NCBI RefSeq assembly: GCF_040712315.1
Contig: NC_134017.1
Coordinates: 15,902,001-15,966,000 of the forward strand
Source of the DNA: Castanea sativa
Taxonomy: Eukaryota; Streptophyta; Magnoliopsida; Fagales; Fagaceae
Length of the DNA: 64,000 nucleotides
Direction of reading: 5' to 3'
Position 1 is the stretch's first letter. Each line of letters starts with the position of its first letter. The notes under the pieces are model-generated. The model searched no databases. It saw nothing but the letters and a program-made list of their open reading frames with translations, and was not told the origin of the DNA. Position numbers and translations under genes: made by a program. Shown here in pieces: positions 21,490 through 34,147 of this stretch.

Positions 21490-22470
21490 ATATACTCAAT
21501 CTATTGTGTTAGGTTTAGGTTTTAGATTGGCAAACCAGAACAAAACAATCTTAGTTTAGTATTTTTAGAGTGTCAAAGTGCTGTCAAGTTTTCTACCTTG
21601 GTGCTGGAAGTTATTGTGCTAAACAGTGCTGCTCGACACCTCTTGACACTTGACCGATCGAGAAGCCTTGATTTTAATAAATTGAGTTGCATCTTGATAG
21701 ATCAGATCTTGGGATTACTAAAATGTAAAATTCAGCTAATCAACCCGTTAAATGATTAGGGTTTGGTGTAATCAAGTTAAGGTATTTAAACAAACCCTAA
21801 TAGAGGTCCAAGAGACTTTTGGACCTTCTCGGTTATAGATCTAAAGATTTTGTGCCTTTTGCTCAGAAAAGTCACAATCAAAGATCATTCCACACATAAT
21901 ATGAACTTGTGGTTATTGAAGTTGTTGCATACCAGTCATCTCATATATTGGATTTAAGCCTTTAAGTGAAGTCTTAAAGTTGTGGACTGGAGGATTGTGT
22001 TGGAACAACTTTATATTAAAGAAGTTAGTGGATCTTAGAGTCAAGTTTGGTAACTTTAGTTAAGTTTACAAAATATAGAGCTATTCGATTTGTAAACTTC
22101 TATTTGATAATGGGACCATTGAAGTCGGTGGGTTTTATTGTGGAATTTCTATTTTATTGGTTTTTTCTAAGTCATCATATATGTGTGTTCTAGTTAATTT
22201 TTAATGTAATTGATATTGATGATTGTTTCAATAACCAAAAACAGTTCATAGTTTATCTAATTAACAACTTGAGCTTAAATTCGGTTTAATAATTGTTATA
22301 CAGGGTCTAAAAGCCGACATTGATTGAGATCAATTAAATAGTTTGGTGCAATCCCTTTGACTCAATCAAATGAAATATCAACGTGAGTTTGGTGCAATCT
22401 TTTTGACTATACCTAAATGGGACCACTGAAGTCACTATTGTCCCACCAGCCAACAATAACACCATCACAA
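21490..22470 (+). mobile_element. Possible solo LTR or LTR fragment (copia-like)
   Basis: Begins near 'tgtgttaggtttaggtttta' and 'ttggcaaacc', contains 'gaccgatcgag' (about 21652), an 'aaaccctaa' word near 21793 preceded by 'gtatttaaac', and repeated 'gggacca(t/c)tgaagtc' words (22112 and 22421). The sequence at 58090-58930, read on the other strand, has the same layout. No coding domains and no confirmed TSD. Confidence 0.35.
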
Positions 22471-23135
22471 CAAAACCCGTTCACACACACATTTGGTTTT
22501 TTTTTTTTTTTTTCATAATCTCAAAACAGTTTTAGAGTTTCCAGAAACACAAATCAAAGATATCCTAATTAATTTTTTTTTAATAAAGAAAATAAAATAA
22601 AGAAGAAAATCATGACAAGACTTAGGAAGATGAAGACGGATCGAGAGATTCCTATATAGTTTTGTTAATTGCTTTTTATAATTAGTAATTGTTAAATAAA
22701 AAAAGGTGGATTAATTTCCATATATAGAATGAGCCACATATATATATCATATATATATGTAGAAAACAAACAATTGATTTGGCATATGCCATGTCTGCTT
22801 CTGATAAAGAATAGTTAAGGGGCATCGCATGAGACAAAGAATTTATCCTGTAAAGCCAAAAGCTAGTATTACTATTAATTTATTATTATTATTCTTTTTA
22901 ATAATTAAAGCCAAAGCATAAAAACTTCATCAATATATGCATGAAACATATATAAATGCCTTTAAACATGGCGTCACATTTTTTGCTGGAAGAGTGTGTG
23001 ATCCGTGTGGTGAGAGAATAGATCAATTATACACTATATAATACTTTATATATAATTATTGATCATATCTCATTAATATTCCATAACTAACGTATGTTCT
23101 TTCATTGATTGTCACCCAAAAAATTTCAACCCATT
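22471..23135. other. No gene seen
   Basis: AT-rich stretch with poly-T and (TA)n runs (about 22498-22514 and 22738-22760). No supported coding sequence. Confidence 0.5.
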
Positions 23136-23239
23136 CCTTTTTCTCCTTCTAGTAGCCCGACTGCCTAAGCATGAGGTTAAATTAACGCCTTTTTCTCCTT
23201 CTAGCAGCCTGACTGCCTAAGGATGAGGTTAAATTAACG
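23136..23239. repeat. 52-base tandem duplication
   Basis: Two adjacent 52-base units, each starting 'cctttttctccttctag' and ending 'gaggttaaattaacg', with about three mismatches. Confidence 0.8.
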
Positions 23240-23543
23240 CATCAAACATCAGAGCTAAGCTTCCTCAAAAAAAAAAAAAAAAAAACATAAAAAATAAGAA
23301 TCTAATACATAAACTAAAAATTTTGTAGCTTAATTGACACATTTCTATGCACAAAATACTTAGAGGTCGACAAGGAGAAAATGTTTGAACTGTGGAGTTA
23401 ATGGCATATTGTAACCATCTAAAAAAACAAATCTAACATGCAATTAACCACTACCTAAATATATATACACACAATTAATTTCATAATTTTTTTAAATAAT
23501 TTTTAAGAGCCCTGTCAACTTTTTTTCTCTGCATGGCTAAAAC

Positions 23544-23647
23544 TGGACACAGCTTTATAAAATTTTACATCATCAAATAAGCTAAATAATTGTATTTTCA
23601 CAATTTATTTTATTAAATAGCTCATCTATACACCTAGAACGTATAGT

Positions 23648-23693
<46 letters not shown>

Positions 23694-24086
23694 ATATAAC
23701 AAATAAGTTTATTCTAAGAATAAAACTTAAGTATAGTATTTAGGTGTTGTGCATTAGGTTCCACTCTTAAAATTCAGTCATGTGATTTTTTTCTCATGGG
23801 ATCAAAGTATATTTTTAGTTAAGTATAACCACATGACTAAATCTTAAGAAGATGAATTTAAGGAATAGCACATAATTATTGTACCTAAATTTTGTCTATT
23901 TATTTATTTATTAGCTACAACTTTTTATAATATTTTGTTTATTTAACATATATATAACTGTAATTTTTCTTTTTCACAAAAAATAAGTTAATGGAAGTAA
24001 GTTCGTCCAAATGAACAAAGGTGACAATGTCTTGAAAATGTTGCTAAATAACTTTTGGCTAAATTATCCGTTTATGATTAATTTAC
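23544..24086. repeat. Host segment copy 1, left part (left of the CACTA insertion)
   Basis: Matches 53157-53467, for example 'tacatcatcaaataa', 'taagttaatggaagt', 'aatgaacaaa', 'gtgacaatgtcttgaaaatg' and 'ttatccgtttatgattaatt'. With 51937-53154 it makes one copy of a tandemly duplicated host segment that was split by the CACTA element. It includes a (TA)n run at 23652-23690. Confidence 0.85.
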
Positions 24087-24630
24087 CATTTATGCTAAAT
24101 GTATTTTCAGTGATGAAAATATCCGTCACTAAAAATCCAGTTTTTTGTCACTAAGGACTTTTAGCAACAAAATCTACTAATTAGCGACGAAACTCATTTC
24201 GTCGTTGAAACCCCATTGCTGAAAGTCCTGGCGACGAAAAATTTTGTCACTAAAAATCCGATTTGTTTTTTTTTTAAAAAAACTTTTAGCGACGAAAACG
24301 TTTCGTCGCTAAATGTTTTCCTCGCTATAAACACTATTTAGCGATGAAAATATTTCATCACCAAAAACACTTTAGTTTATTAAATCATATTTAGTGACTA
24401 ACAATTTCGTCACTAAAACTGTTTTCGGGTACATTTAGTGACGAAAAAGTTCGTCACTAAAACTATTATTAAGAAAATCCAGGCACATATAGCGACGGAA
24501 ATTTTCATCACTGAAACTATTTCTTACGAAATTCTGCTACATTTAGTGAGGAAATATTTCGTCACTAAAACAATTTTTTGTTACAATATTTGTGACGGAA
24601 ATATTCGTCACTAAAACTTATTTTCTGTTT
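24087..24630. repeat. CACTA left subterminal repeat array
   Basis: At least ten short copies of 'cgtc(g/a)ctaaa' or its complement 'tttagtgacga', many paired as small palindromes (for example 'gcgacgaaaacgtttcgtcgc' split around 24300). In this superfamily such arrays bind the TnpA-like protein. Same word family as 51465-51936. Confidence 0.85.
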
Positions 24631-25138
24631 TTATTTTTTTCATGGCTTTGATATTAACCTGTAATCTGTCATTACATTATTAAAACCTCACATTTGAATA
24701 GCACATATATTTGAACAACACATTTATAAAAAAAAATGATCCATACATTCTACAAGTAAAAAATAAAACAAGTATTCAATTCAAAATCCTTCCATACAAT
24801 AATTGTTTGCAACACATACAATAATACAAGATATTTTATAACAATACAAAAAGTGTAACATAATATAATTAGAACCAACGGAAGATGTCCTCATATGTCT
24901 TCAAGTAATGCCAAAAGTAAATCCCCTAAAAGCCACCAATAAGAAATTTGTACAAATATAAAAACAACATTAACTATGTTATAAGAAACATTTCTAACAA
25001 TGCATTAAGTTGTAGATAGCAAATATAGATTTTCAAGTGTAATATAATACAATTAGTTTCAAATAATGCATAAAAAAAAGTAGTCACACCATGTAGTGCA
25101 GTTCAATTGCTAAAATAAAGTACTAACCAATGAGTGTT

Positions 25139-25890
25139 TTAACTTAAAGATGAACCACCCCCATAGGTAAGAGTGTCATCATAACCCTTGCTCCTCAAAA
25201 AGTTAAGAATATTCTTTTGAACCTTTTCTTGCTTAGCTCGTGCCTCTTGTTCCCTAGCTCGCTCCTCTTGTTCCCTAGCTCGCTCCTCTTCGTTCCTAAC
25301 TTTTGCCTCTTTGAGCTCAATTATCTCACTTTCTAGACGATGGATATATTCCACCAATGAACTAGATGAGGCAGTGGTTACTAGAGAAGAGGAAGGTCTC
25401 ATGCCAAGTCATTTTACAATACCAGACTTCTTCTTAAAAACCAAGTTTGAGATCTTCTCTTACGTAGGGGGAATTGCACTTTGAGAATAGTTTCCTATCA
25501 TTTGAAAGAGAGAAAGAAACAAATAATCACAACATTAATACTACATATGTTATAGGTTTACAAACATGATAGGGATGAAATGATACAAATATATATGTCG
25601 CTTCATCCTCATGGTGTATCCAAATATTTGTCTTTGGATCAAAATGAACATCTTTGAAGAATTTTTGCCAATTCAGGAACTTGACTACCATTATTATTTG
25701 TTTGATTAATTAACATTCGAGTGTTAGATAGATATGGTTAACTAATCACAACATGTAATATACTAAGGTTTAAGAAAATGAAAAAACACGCATCTCCTCA
25801 TCAACCCTAACAACAAGTGCCTTTGTTCCGTATCTATGTTTGCCTGAAGTTTTGTTCCTATTTTTAGAGTTCTTTTTTTATTTTTTCTAT
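25139..25890 (-). pseudogene. CACTA transposase-related fragment (Ptta/TnpA-like C-terminus)
   Basis: The 87-residue frame at 25402-25139 has an alpha-helical, E/R-rich coiled coil in which 'AREQEE'-type heptads repeat, followed by 'ILNFLRSKGY'. This resembles the C-terminal tail of plant En/Spm-type (Ptta) proteins. Further 5' on the minus strand, in separate pieces, are 'WQKFFKDVHFDPKTNIWIH' (about 25670-25615) and 'KTSGKHRYGTKALV' (about 25850-25805). The exon pieces are not continuous, so the gene is broken or unresolved. Family assignment is by resemblance only. Confidence 0.5.
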
Positions 25891-26059
25891 TAAAGAACAT
25901 TCAAGATATTTATTAGATCATGAATAAAACAATATACATTTACTTCATCTAAGTATTAATCTAATCATTTGACAACATAATATAGTAAACATTGGATAAT
26001 AGTAATATTCGCATCATTTGGCAAATCCAAGATAGTCATGTATTGTTCATAACAAAGTT

Positions 26060-27000
26060 GCACGCATCTAAAAATACTCTTTACTATAAGCATTATAAGT
26101 TTCTACACCTTCTTCCCACCTTATAACACCATGCAAGCCACCCGCTTACTCCAACACAACAACCCACCACAATACCAATTATCAACATCACGATATAAAA
26201 TGTTTACAAGTATTGAAAAAGAAACTTTAATATAATCATACAAAAGTAACTCAACAATATTCATTCACAATTCCCAAAAAATAAGAAACACTCCCAATAT
26301 AAATTTAAACCACCTTATAATACCATACAAGTTACCCACTTGCTCCAACACAACAACTCACCACAAAACCAATTATCAACATTACAATATATAATGCTAC
26401 AAGTATTGAAAACAATTAAATAATATCCATCAAATATAACTCAACAATATCCATTCACAATTCCCCAAAAAATAAAAAAATCACTCCCAATATGAATTTA
26501 AACCACCTTATAACTCCATGCAAGCCATCCGCTTGCTACAACACAACAACCCACCATATAACCAATTATCAACATCACCATATATAATGCTTACAAGTAT
26601 TAAAAACAATTAAATAATATTCATCATATATAACTCAACAATATCCATTCAAAATTCTCAAAAAAATTAAAAACATTCCCAAAATTTAAACCACCTTATA
26701 ACCCCATGCAAGCCACCCGCTTACTCCAACACAACAACCTACTACATAACCAATTATCAACATCACCATATATAATGCTTACAAGTATTAAAAACAATTA
26801 AATAATATCCATCACATATAAATCAACAATATTTATTCACAATTCAAAAACAAAAAACACTCCCAATATGAATTTAAATCATATTATAACTCCATACAAG
26901 CAACCCGCTTACTCCAACACAATAACCCACCACATAACCAATCATCAACATTACAAGTATAGAGTTTTTTTAAGTATTTAAACAAATTTTACTTACTATG
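26060..27000. repeat. About 190-base tandem array in the CACTA interior (first part)
   Basis: Units recur at 26116, 26310, 26503, 26691 and 26879 (spacing 188-194). Each has 'ccaccttataac.ccatgcaa', 'ccaattatcaacatcac', 'tataatgctacaagtatt' and 'tccattcacaattc' blocks. The array continues after the LTR retrotransposon at about 38520. Confidence 0.9.
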
Positions 27001-27168
27001 CTCAAGCTAAGCGTACACCTTTAAGAAAAAATCAGAAGTTATCATAAACAATGAGTATTTAACCTACAAAAGAAAAGTATAATTTATAAAGAGTTTATCA
27101 ATACACTTACAAGTTATATCATCACTACTAGCAATAGCATATAATGCTCAGTAGCATAATGTTCAATA

Positions 27169-27173
27169 TAAGT
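27169..27173. repeat. LTR retrotransposon target-site duplication, left
   Basis: 'taagt' here and 'taaat' at 38362-38366: a five-base TSD with one mismatch. Confidence 0.6.
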
Positions 27174-27905
27174 TTTAAGGTCACAATTCAAATTCCCAAT
27201 CTCGACAGGGAGGAAAATGGGCTTGAAAGGCCTTTCTTCACAATGAATTTGTAGATGATGGGTTTGTAATTTAGATTTCAAGGATGGCTTAGACAATTAC
27301 AAAAAGAACGGGCTTTGGGCCCAATGAAACAAAACAAAGAATCGTTTGCAAAGAGTAAGACTGAGAATTCTTCCTCGGACTGTTTCCGAGGATAGTTTCT
27401 AATAATATTTCTCAAGTTTGGATACAAATATTGATTATCATATATCTTTTCTTTCTCAAAAAGGCCTCCTCTGTTTCGTATGCCTTCCCTCCTATTTATA
27501 CTCCTCCTCTTCTCTTCATCATCTTCCACTTTATGGTTGCAACCCTGATTTTTGGATACTTGTCCCATCCATTCTTCCCTAAAGCCCGCTGGGATTTGGG
27601 ACCAAGTTCCAAGCTCTATGCTCAGGTCCCATCCTTCCATTTATACTGTCAGCGTATCAATTACAGAGTCTTTACACACTTGCCGGTGGTAGCAGCTTTA
27701 CTTTAGACATTCCACCGCTCTTTCTACTGTCCTCCACGTATACTGTGTATCCTCGGCTTAACATTCCGAGGACAAATTAACTCCTCGGACGGTATGGGAC
27801 ACTTAAATACTCCACGATTATTTTGATGTTTTCGGATTTGGGTTTCCAGCCCAAAAGACCTTGTTGGGCCGTCCTTCATAAATTACTGGGCCCAATACCC
27901 CTACA
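27174..27905 (-). repeat. 3' LTR of the Tat element
   Basis: 732 bases. On the minus strand it starts 'tgtaggggtattgggc'. Its last bases have mutated ('ttaaa' in place of the terminal 'ttaca'). Confidence 0.92.
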
Positions 27906-27940
27906 ATAGCCCCTCGAGATTCTTTTTTCTTTCACCTCGG
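27906..27940 (-). other. Polypurine tract region
   Basis: On the minus strand the purine-rich 'gaaagaaaaaagaa' followed by 'ctcgaggggct' lies directly before the 3' LTR, the place where plus-strand DNA synthesis is primed. Confidence 0.6.
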
Positions 27941-28471
27941 GAGGAAAAATAGGATCTCGAATTAAAAGACCTTTTTACCCTGCAGAATCCTGGAATATTA
28001 CTAACGGAAATAACTTCTGAATTACCCATCGCGTGTTCCCGATGCTTCGGTATGCGAAACGCCCCCGAATTTATTATTGGCGCTTCTATGTCCCCCACGT
28101 TTCATTGATATGACACATATCCAACGGTCGAGAGCGATTCCTGTGTTGAGGCGGGAATTCGCCCGCTTCAAAACACCTTTTGACATATAAATACTAATTT
28201 TCTTCAAAATTCTTCACACTACAGAAACCTCATAACGCACCTGCCACACTTTCCATCTCCCCGTACTCTCTCTTTCTATCAAGTACTCTGTCTGAGGTGA
28301 CGTGCTTCCTTCCTTTTTTTTAAAAGTAAGTTCTTCAACACTCTTTCCCCTCCTTATCAGCTTTTTGTTTCTTTTGTTTCTTTTCCTTCCCGTCTTCTCT
28401 TTTTCACTGTGTCTTTCATCCTCGGCGTAGTTAGTTTTCTTCACACCCCCCCCCTTTTTTCAAAAAAAAGA

Positions 28472-31093
28472 ATGGGTAGATTTGCGTCCCTGGTAGATTC
28501 AAACGAAAAAATAGAGCAGTTTAAGATTAAGTAAAAAATTCCCTCGGATGTATCCATAAGGTACTGTAACGAGGAAGAGTATTATACAAAAAGAAAAACG
28601 GGGGAAGTCGTAATCCCGATGATTTCGTTCATCGAAGGGGGAATGAAAATCCCCATGGGAACCGTGACTAGGGATTATTTTAGGGCTTTTAGATTAGCTC
28701 CCACCCAGTGCGCCCCAAATGTCTTTAGGATCCTAGGTTCCATAGATGCCTTAAATGAGAAGATGAACTTAGGGCTCACTCACCACGACGTGAACTGGGT
28801 TTACAACCTCCACTACCTAAGCAAAAAAGACGAGTATTACTTAAAATCTAGATACCCAGAAGTTAGGCTAATTCAATGTCTGCCTGAATCAAATAAGGGC
28901 CTAAAAAACGACTTCCTGATAATATCAGGAAATTGGCACGACGGCCTCCCCTGTCCGACAAAGGAAGGGACTCCAGGTGAAATTTCTTTTACATGCTATT
29001 ATCCTCTGTCTTTTTACTTTTTCTTACCCTCTTTTACTTAGATAACTCTACAGATCCACACGCCGCGGATCGTCATCCCAATCTCGTTAACTTCGGACGG
29101 TTGGATAGGATCCTACAAGCTGAGGTTTTTGTGCACACTGACGGCCAACTCCGAGCAGCTCATCTGATCCTCGGCTACACCCCAATATCCAAAGCTTTTC
29201 GCGCGCGAAGTGCGTGATCAAAGCCCACGATCCTCGTCTTCCCTCGATCGTGTTGCTGCGTTGAAGGTTTCTTGCTACCTAGGGACTACCATTCCTCAAG
29301 GCACCTTGGTTACCCAACCAATCCAACCACCACAATTCGTTCCGGTTGGGATTCCCACAGTTCCTTTCTCCGCAAAATTATCCTTTGGTGAAGCCGCGTC
29401 TTCCCACTCCACTGTAAAGGAAGAAGAAGAAGAAATAGTTGAGGTATCAGATTCCGAGGACGAGTTTGAGGTTTTTAATCAACCCTACTCTCCTGAAGAT
29501 TCAACTGCCATCCTCGGCACCTCTACCCATTTCTCAAAGGCTACTACTGAAGAATTTGACAATATGGGCATTCAACGAAAGATTAAGCCCAGCCTAAAGG
29601 ATGTCCTTGAGGGCGCTGATAAGGCCCCTCGAGTCCAAGAACCACCAAAAGAGGTGCGCCCTCGGATTCAAGAAAAGGGTGCTGACAAAGGCCCTGAAGC
29701 TAGGCTTCCTCCTCCTCCCCCATCCTCCCAAACTCAACGCACCAACATAGCTGATCTCAAAAGAAAAAGGGATCAGCCGAAAGGAAAGGAAGTGGTGGAG
29801 GTAGGAAAGGGCTCTGTTTCCAAGGAGCCCGAGGTGGAAAAGGGTGGAAAGCAGGCCCGTACTATGCAGACTAGGTCAGAAAGAAGAACTGACCAACAGG
29901 TGGCCGTGCGCGCCCCTGTATGGCTCCCTGACATGTCTATGGACGATGAGGTCATTACCGTGGATGCGTCCATTAGAAATTCTGATGAAGGGACAGCTGC
30001 ATGCGTCGCGGATGCATTGGAGCAGGCGCTGTTACTCCTCGAGGATATGGTTGAGCTGAGAAAGAAAAGGGACCATACCGTCTTCATGACTTTGAAGAAG
30101 GAGCTTGCCATGGTAAGTTTTCTTTCTCTTAAAAACTTGGCTTTTGTTTTTATTTCCTATATATATATGTCTAATTTTTATATGTTTTGTTCGTAGGCCG
30201 TTCAATCTGCCCATAGGGCAGAGGAGATTGCCATCAACTTCTACAAATCTCTGAGGGCCGAGGAAGCCAGGCGTGAAACCGCCCAAAAGATCTCGGACCT
30301 TCACAAGAAGAAACTGCAGGAGGTCACAGCAAAGTTGGCCAAGGCAGAGAATGATAAGGCAGGCTTGGAGGCTGATCTGAGGACAACGACTAATCAAGCC
30401 GAGGATCAGCGCCTAAAGCTCCGTGAAGCCGACAACAACCTCTTAGCAGCACGAAGGCTCGTAGAGGATCTCAAGAAAGATCTGAACGAGTCTGAGAAGG
30501 CCAAAGAGGAAGCCATCAAGGGCAAAGAGGAAGCCATTGAGGAGAAGAAAAAGGCCGAGAAAGCAAAAGAAGAGGCCGAGATCTCAAGGGACCAAGCCGA
30601 ACAAGACGGTTATGATATAGGCGTGAAGGAGGTCACCAAAACCTTCAAGGCTCAGGTTCCCAAGGTATGTAGGCATTACTGCCTCCAAGTGTGGAATGAG
30701 GCACTTTCCCAAGCTGGGGTTGATGCCTCTTCCACTCTTTGGAAAGCAGAGAGTGTCTACTATCCTCCCGCAATTCGTGCTTCTTCCATCCCTGAAGTTG
30801 CCCAGGAAGCTGCCCAGGGATCATCTGAGGATAAGGGGGGTGATTTGGTTGAGGATTCAACTCTTCCTGAAGATGCTCCTAAGCAAGCTGATCCAGTACA
30901 AGAAAAGGCGCTTGAAGACGTATAGCCCTCAAGTGACCTTCGGGAATCTTCGAAGGATGAGTTGGGTGATCAAGCTAATCCAATACCCTTGATAGATGAT
31001 CCCAAAGGCAAAGGAATTGCCGTTGAGTCCTCGGTCCAGCTTCCATCTCCTAAAGACCCCAAAGGCCCTCTGAAGATCAAGCTGAAACAATGA
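28472..31093 (+). pseudogene. Antisense ORF of the Tat element, three exons, broken
   Basis: Runs opposite to gag-pol between the tandem array and the 3' LTR. Exon 1 is 28472-28976 (ATG at 28472, premature TAA at 28532), intron 28977-29041 (GT..AG, 65 bases), exon 2 29042-30112, intron 30113-30196 (GT..AG, 84 bases), exon 3 30197-31093 with a premature TAG at 30923. Exon 1 has 'FRAFRLAPTQCAPNVFRILG' and 'VNWVYNLHYL', a pattern of the plant 'putative gypsy type transposon' domain. Exon 2 starts 'DNSTDPHAADRHPN', then hits a one-base frameshift near 29200, followed by an acidic/proline-rich linker. Exon 3 is a long Lys/Glu-rich coiled coil (about residues 40-110) ending 'KIKLKQ'. Function unknown; such ORFs are known only as Tat-lineage extras. 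Confidence 0.75.
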
Positions 31094-31472
31094 ATGCCTG
31101 CTGCCTTCCTTTCTTTATTTTTAATTTATTTTGTCTCTAAGTGTAATACCTAAGTATAGGTGTAAAAGTACTATTTTTGGAATCTAATATAAGAATGAAT
31201 GTTGTTTTAGATGATTCTTACTTTTTTGCTTTATGTTGATCATATTGTTCAAAAAGTACCATCCTTTTGCTTTTCACCTAACTTAATAGCAACAACCTGG
31301 ATTGAAATTGATACTCCAGGCAGGTTTAATTATGCCGGGAACTGCATCTAAGTGATGCATTTAAGTAATTGATCCTTCACTTTGGATATCTATTTGAACT
31401 ATGTAAAAATAAAGCATATGATCTTTTAACTTAGGTATGTAAAGATTTCATGTCTTGACAAACAAGAATAGA

Positions 31473-32212
31473 AATGTTAATTCTTCCCAAGTAAATGATC
31501 CGAGGACCAGGCCTAACTTAGGTTTTTGTTTAACACTTGGTAAAGAATATTAATTTAGGCGAGGTATGTGGTCCGAGGATCCAGGCATACCAAGCTTCAG
31601 TTTGATACTTAAATACATTGAAATGTTTATTTTCACAAAGTAGATGATCCGAGGATCAGACGTAACTTAGGTTCTGTTTAACACTTAGTAAAGACTATCA
31701 ATTTAGACGAGGTACGTGGTCCGAGGATCCAGGCATACCAAGCTTCAGTTTGATACTTGAATACATTGAAATGTTAATTTTCCCAAAGTAGATGATCCGA
31801 GGATCAGACGTAACTTAGGTTCTGTTTAACACTTAGTAAAGACTATCAATTTAGACGAGGTACGTGGTCCGAGGATCCAGGCATACCAAGCTTCAGTTTG
31901 ATACTTGAATACATTGAAATGTTAATTTTCCCAAAGTAGATGATCCGAGGATCAGACGTAACTTAGGTTCTGTTTAACACTTAGTAAAGACTATCAATTT
32001 AGACGAGGTACGTGGTCCGAGGATCCAGGCATACCAAGCTTCAGTTTGATACTTGAATACATTGAAATGTTAATTTTCCCAAAGTAGATGATCCGAGGAT
32101 CAGACGTAACTTAGGTTCTGTTTAACACTTAGTAAAGACTATCAATTTAGACGAGGTACGTGGTCCGAGGATCCAGGCATACCAAGCTTCAGCATGATAC
32201 TTAGACGAACGA
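31473..32212. repeat. 148-base tandem array, five copies, within the Tat element
   Basis: 'tagatgatccgaggatcaga' begins units at 31641, 31789, 31937 and 32085 (exact 148-base steps), with a diverged first unit at 31492. Copies 2-5 are nearly identical. Each unit carries two 'gtccgaggatc'/'gatccgaggatca' cores. It lies just downstream of the integrase end, where Tat elements commonly expand satellites. Confidence 0.95.
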
Positions 32213-32265
32213 AGATAATGAATGTAATGTAGTTTACAACAAAAAACGGCCGAAGTGCCTTTTAT

Positions 32266-33660
32266 TTAGTAATAGTACATTCGTAGATTATTTACATTCC
32301 AGGGACGTTGTACAACATTTTCGTCCAAATCTTCCAGATTGTAGGCCCCTATTCCTGCGACCAAAGTAATGCGATAAGGTCCTTCCCAGTTGGGTCCCAA
32401 TTTTCCCCACGCAGGATTCTTCATCGTGCCCAAAACTTTCCTTAATACTAAGTCACCTGGTCCAAGAGGTCGAAGTTTCACATGAGAATCATACCCCTGC
32501 TTGAGCTTATGTTGATAATAAGCTAGTTGAACCATGGCGCTTTCTCGCCGTTCCTCAACTAAGTCTAAGTTTCTCGTTAATAGATCATCATTGCTATACG
32601 GAATAAAGGAGCTTTTCTTCGGGGTTGGGAACCCGGTTCTAAGGGTATTCTTGCCTCGGCTCCATAAGTCATGGCGAAGGGTGTTTCACACAGTGGATCT
32701 TCGTGGTGTAGTTCGATACGTCCACAAGACATGTGGTAGTTCTTCCACCCACCTCCCCTTGGCGTCACCCAACCTCTTTTTGAGTCCGCTCACTATTACT
32801 TTATTGACGGCCTCGGCTTGCCCATTTCCTTGGGGATAAGCCGGAGTGGAATATCTATTCGTAATGCCCGGATCACGGCGGTATTTCCGAAAGGCTTTGC
32901 TATCAAATTGTAAACCGTTATTCGAAATGAGAGTATGAAGGATGCCGAACACAGTAACGATATTCTTCCATACAAACTTTTTTGCCTCCGTGTCTCGATG
33001 TTTGATAATGGCTCGGCTTCAACCCATTTGGTGAAGTAATCGATTTCCCACGAGAAGCCACGCGTCTGTTTCCCGTTGCTTTGGGGAAGGGTCCAACAAT
33101 GTCCAAGCCCCATTGGGCAAAAGGCCATGGGCTAGATAGAGGATTCGGGACTCACACGGTTGATGTATATTTGGAGCGAACCTTTGACATTGGTCACATT
33201 TCTTTGCATAATCTTGCGCTTCTCTCTGCATATTTGGCCACCAATAGCCCACGAGTAAGGGCCCCTGTGAGCTAAAGACCTTCCTCACGTGTGACTTCCG
33301 CAAATCCCTTCGTGTAACTCTTCCAAAAGTAGCTCCGTTGCCTCGGGGTGCATGCATAACAAATATGGTCCCGAAAAGGAACGTTTGTACAATTTTTGGT
33401 CCTCGAATAACCGAAACTTGAGTGGCTTTCCCGCGAACTTTATCTGCTTCGGCTTTTTCTCCGGGCGGGATGTCACTTCGAGAAATGTTACTATTTGATC
33501 CATCCAACTAGGCCACTGTCCAAATTTGAAGAATTTGAGTGGAGTTACCATCCGGGTCCCGGTGGGTTTCAACGGGTCTTCAACGAGGATAACTCGTGGT
33601 AGACTTTGTGCGAGGACGTTGCGAGCGTGGCTAATGAGTCGGCATGGGTATTGCCACATC
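32266..33660 (-). pseudogene. Tat element integrase (broken)
   Basis: Catalyses insertion of the cDNA. In order on the minus strand: an HHCC zinc-binding region ('ELHEGICGSHT' then 'YAKKCDQCQRFAPN', about 33330-33155), a core with 'DYFTKWVEAEPL' (about 33040), 'ISNNGLQFDSKAF' with the second core Asp (about 32930), 'PAYPQGNGQAEAVNK' with the core Glu (about 32840), then 'RTTPRRST' and 'ETPFAMTYGAEA'. It ends with a GPF/Y-like module 'LGPNWEGPYRI' before the stop at 32266. At least four frame changes interrupt it. Several fall exactly where CAG or CTG would be expected. Confidence 0.85.
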
Positions 33661-33898
33661 CGGATACATGCAATAGTAGAAAAGACTCAAATTTAGATTG
33701 CATATACCGACACAGGTTAGGTAATCTCGCATTCTCGGAATCCCTTGCTTCTAGCTTCCCTTCTACTTGGCCTACCACCAATAGTGAATCCGAGAACATT
33801 TGCACCATCTTTCCTCCCATTTTATGAACCATGTTCATCACTGCGAGGACGGCTTCATACTCTGCTTCGTTGTTGGTGGCCGAGAATCCTAATCTCAA
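33569..33898 (-). pseudogene. Second (archaeal-type) RNase H of the Tat element
   Basis: 'GFSATNNEAEYEAVLAVMNM' carries the catalytic Glu and 'MFSDSLLVVGQVEGKLEA' the next Asp of an RNase HI fold. It lies between the pol RNase H and integrase. An additional aRNH domain at this place is diagnostic of the Tat clade. The frame starts after a break at about 33900, so the first catalytic Asp strand lies in another frame. Confidence 0.82.
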
Positions 33899-34147
33899 AG
33901 ATTTCTCAAAAGTAATTCCTACGGGGATATCAAAACTAGTCCGATACCCGATCCCCTACGATTTGCTGCTCCATCAACATGGACTTTCCATAATGGAGGC
34001 CACTTCACACGTAATCATGCCCTGCGATTTTTTACCCATGCCTTCTTGATAGTCTTCTAACGAAGGCTCGGCAAATTCCGCCACAAGGTCCGCGATGACA
34101 CTGTCCCTTTATAGAGGTGCGAGGCATATACTTGATATCGAAAGCTC

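Noticed and set aside
27278..27706. ORFs of 91-120 aa repeated at 37734-38162
   Set aside because: They occur in both LTRs and are chance frames of the LTR sequence.
28214..28444. Lys/Glu-rich minus-strand frame as part of the Tat polyprotein
   Set aside because: It is complementary to the pyrimidine-rich leader of the antisense ORF and lies after the integrase end. No domain.
31473..32212. Regular 148-base repeats as a CRISPR-like array
   Set aside because: The units are adjacent without unique spacers, lie in a plant retrotransposon, and no cas genes exist.
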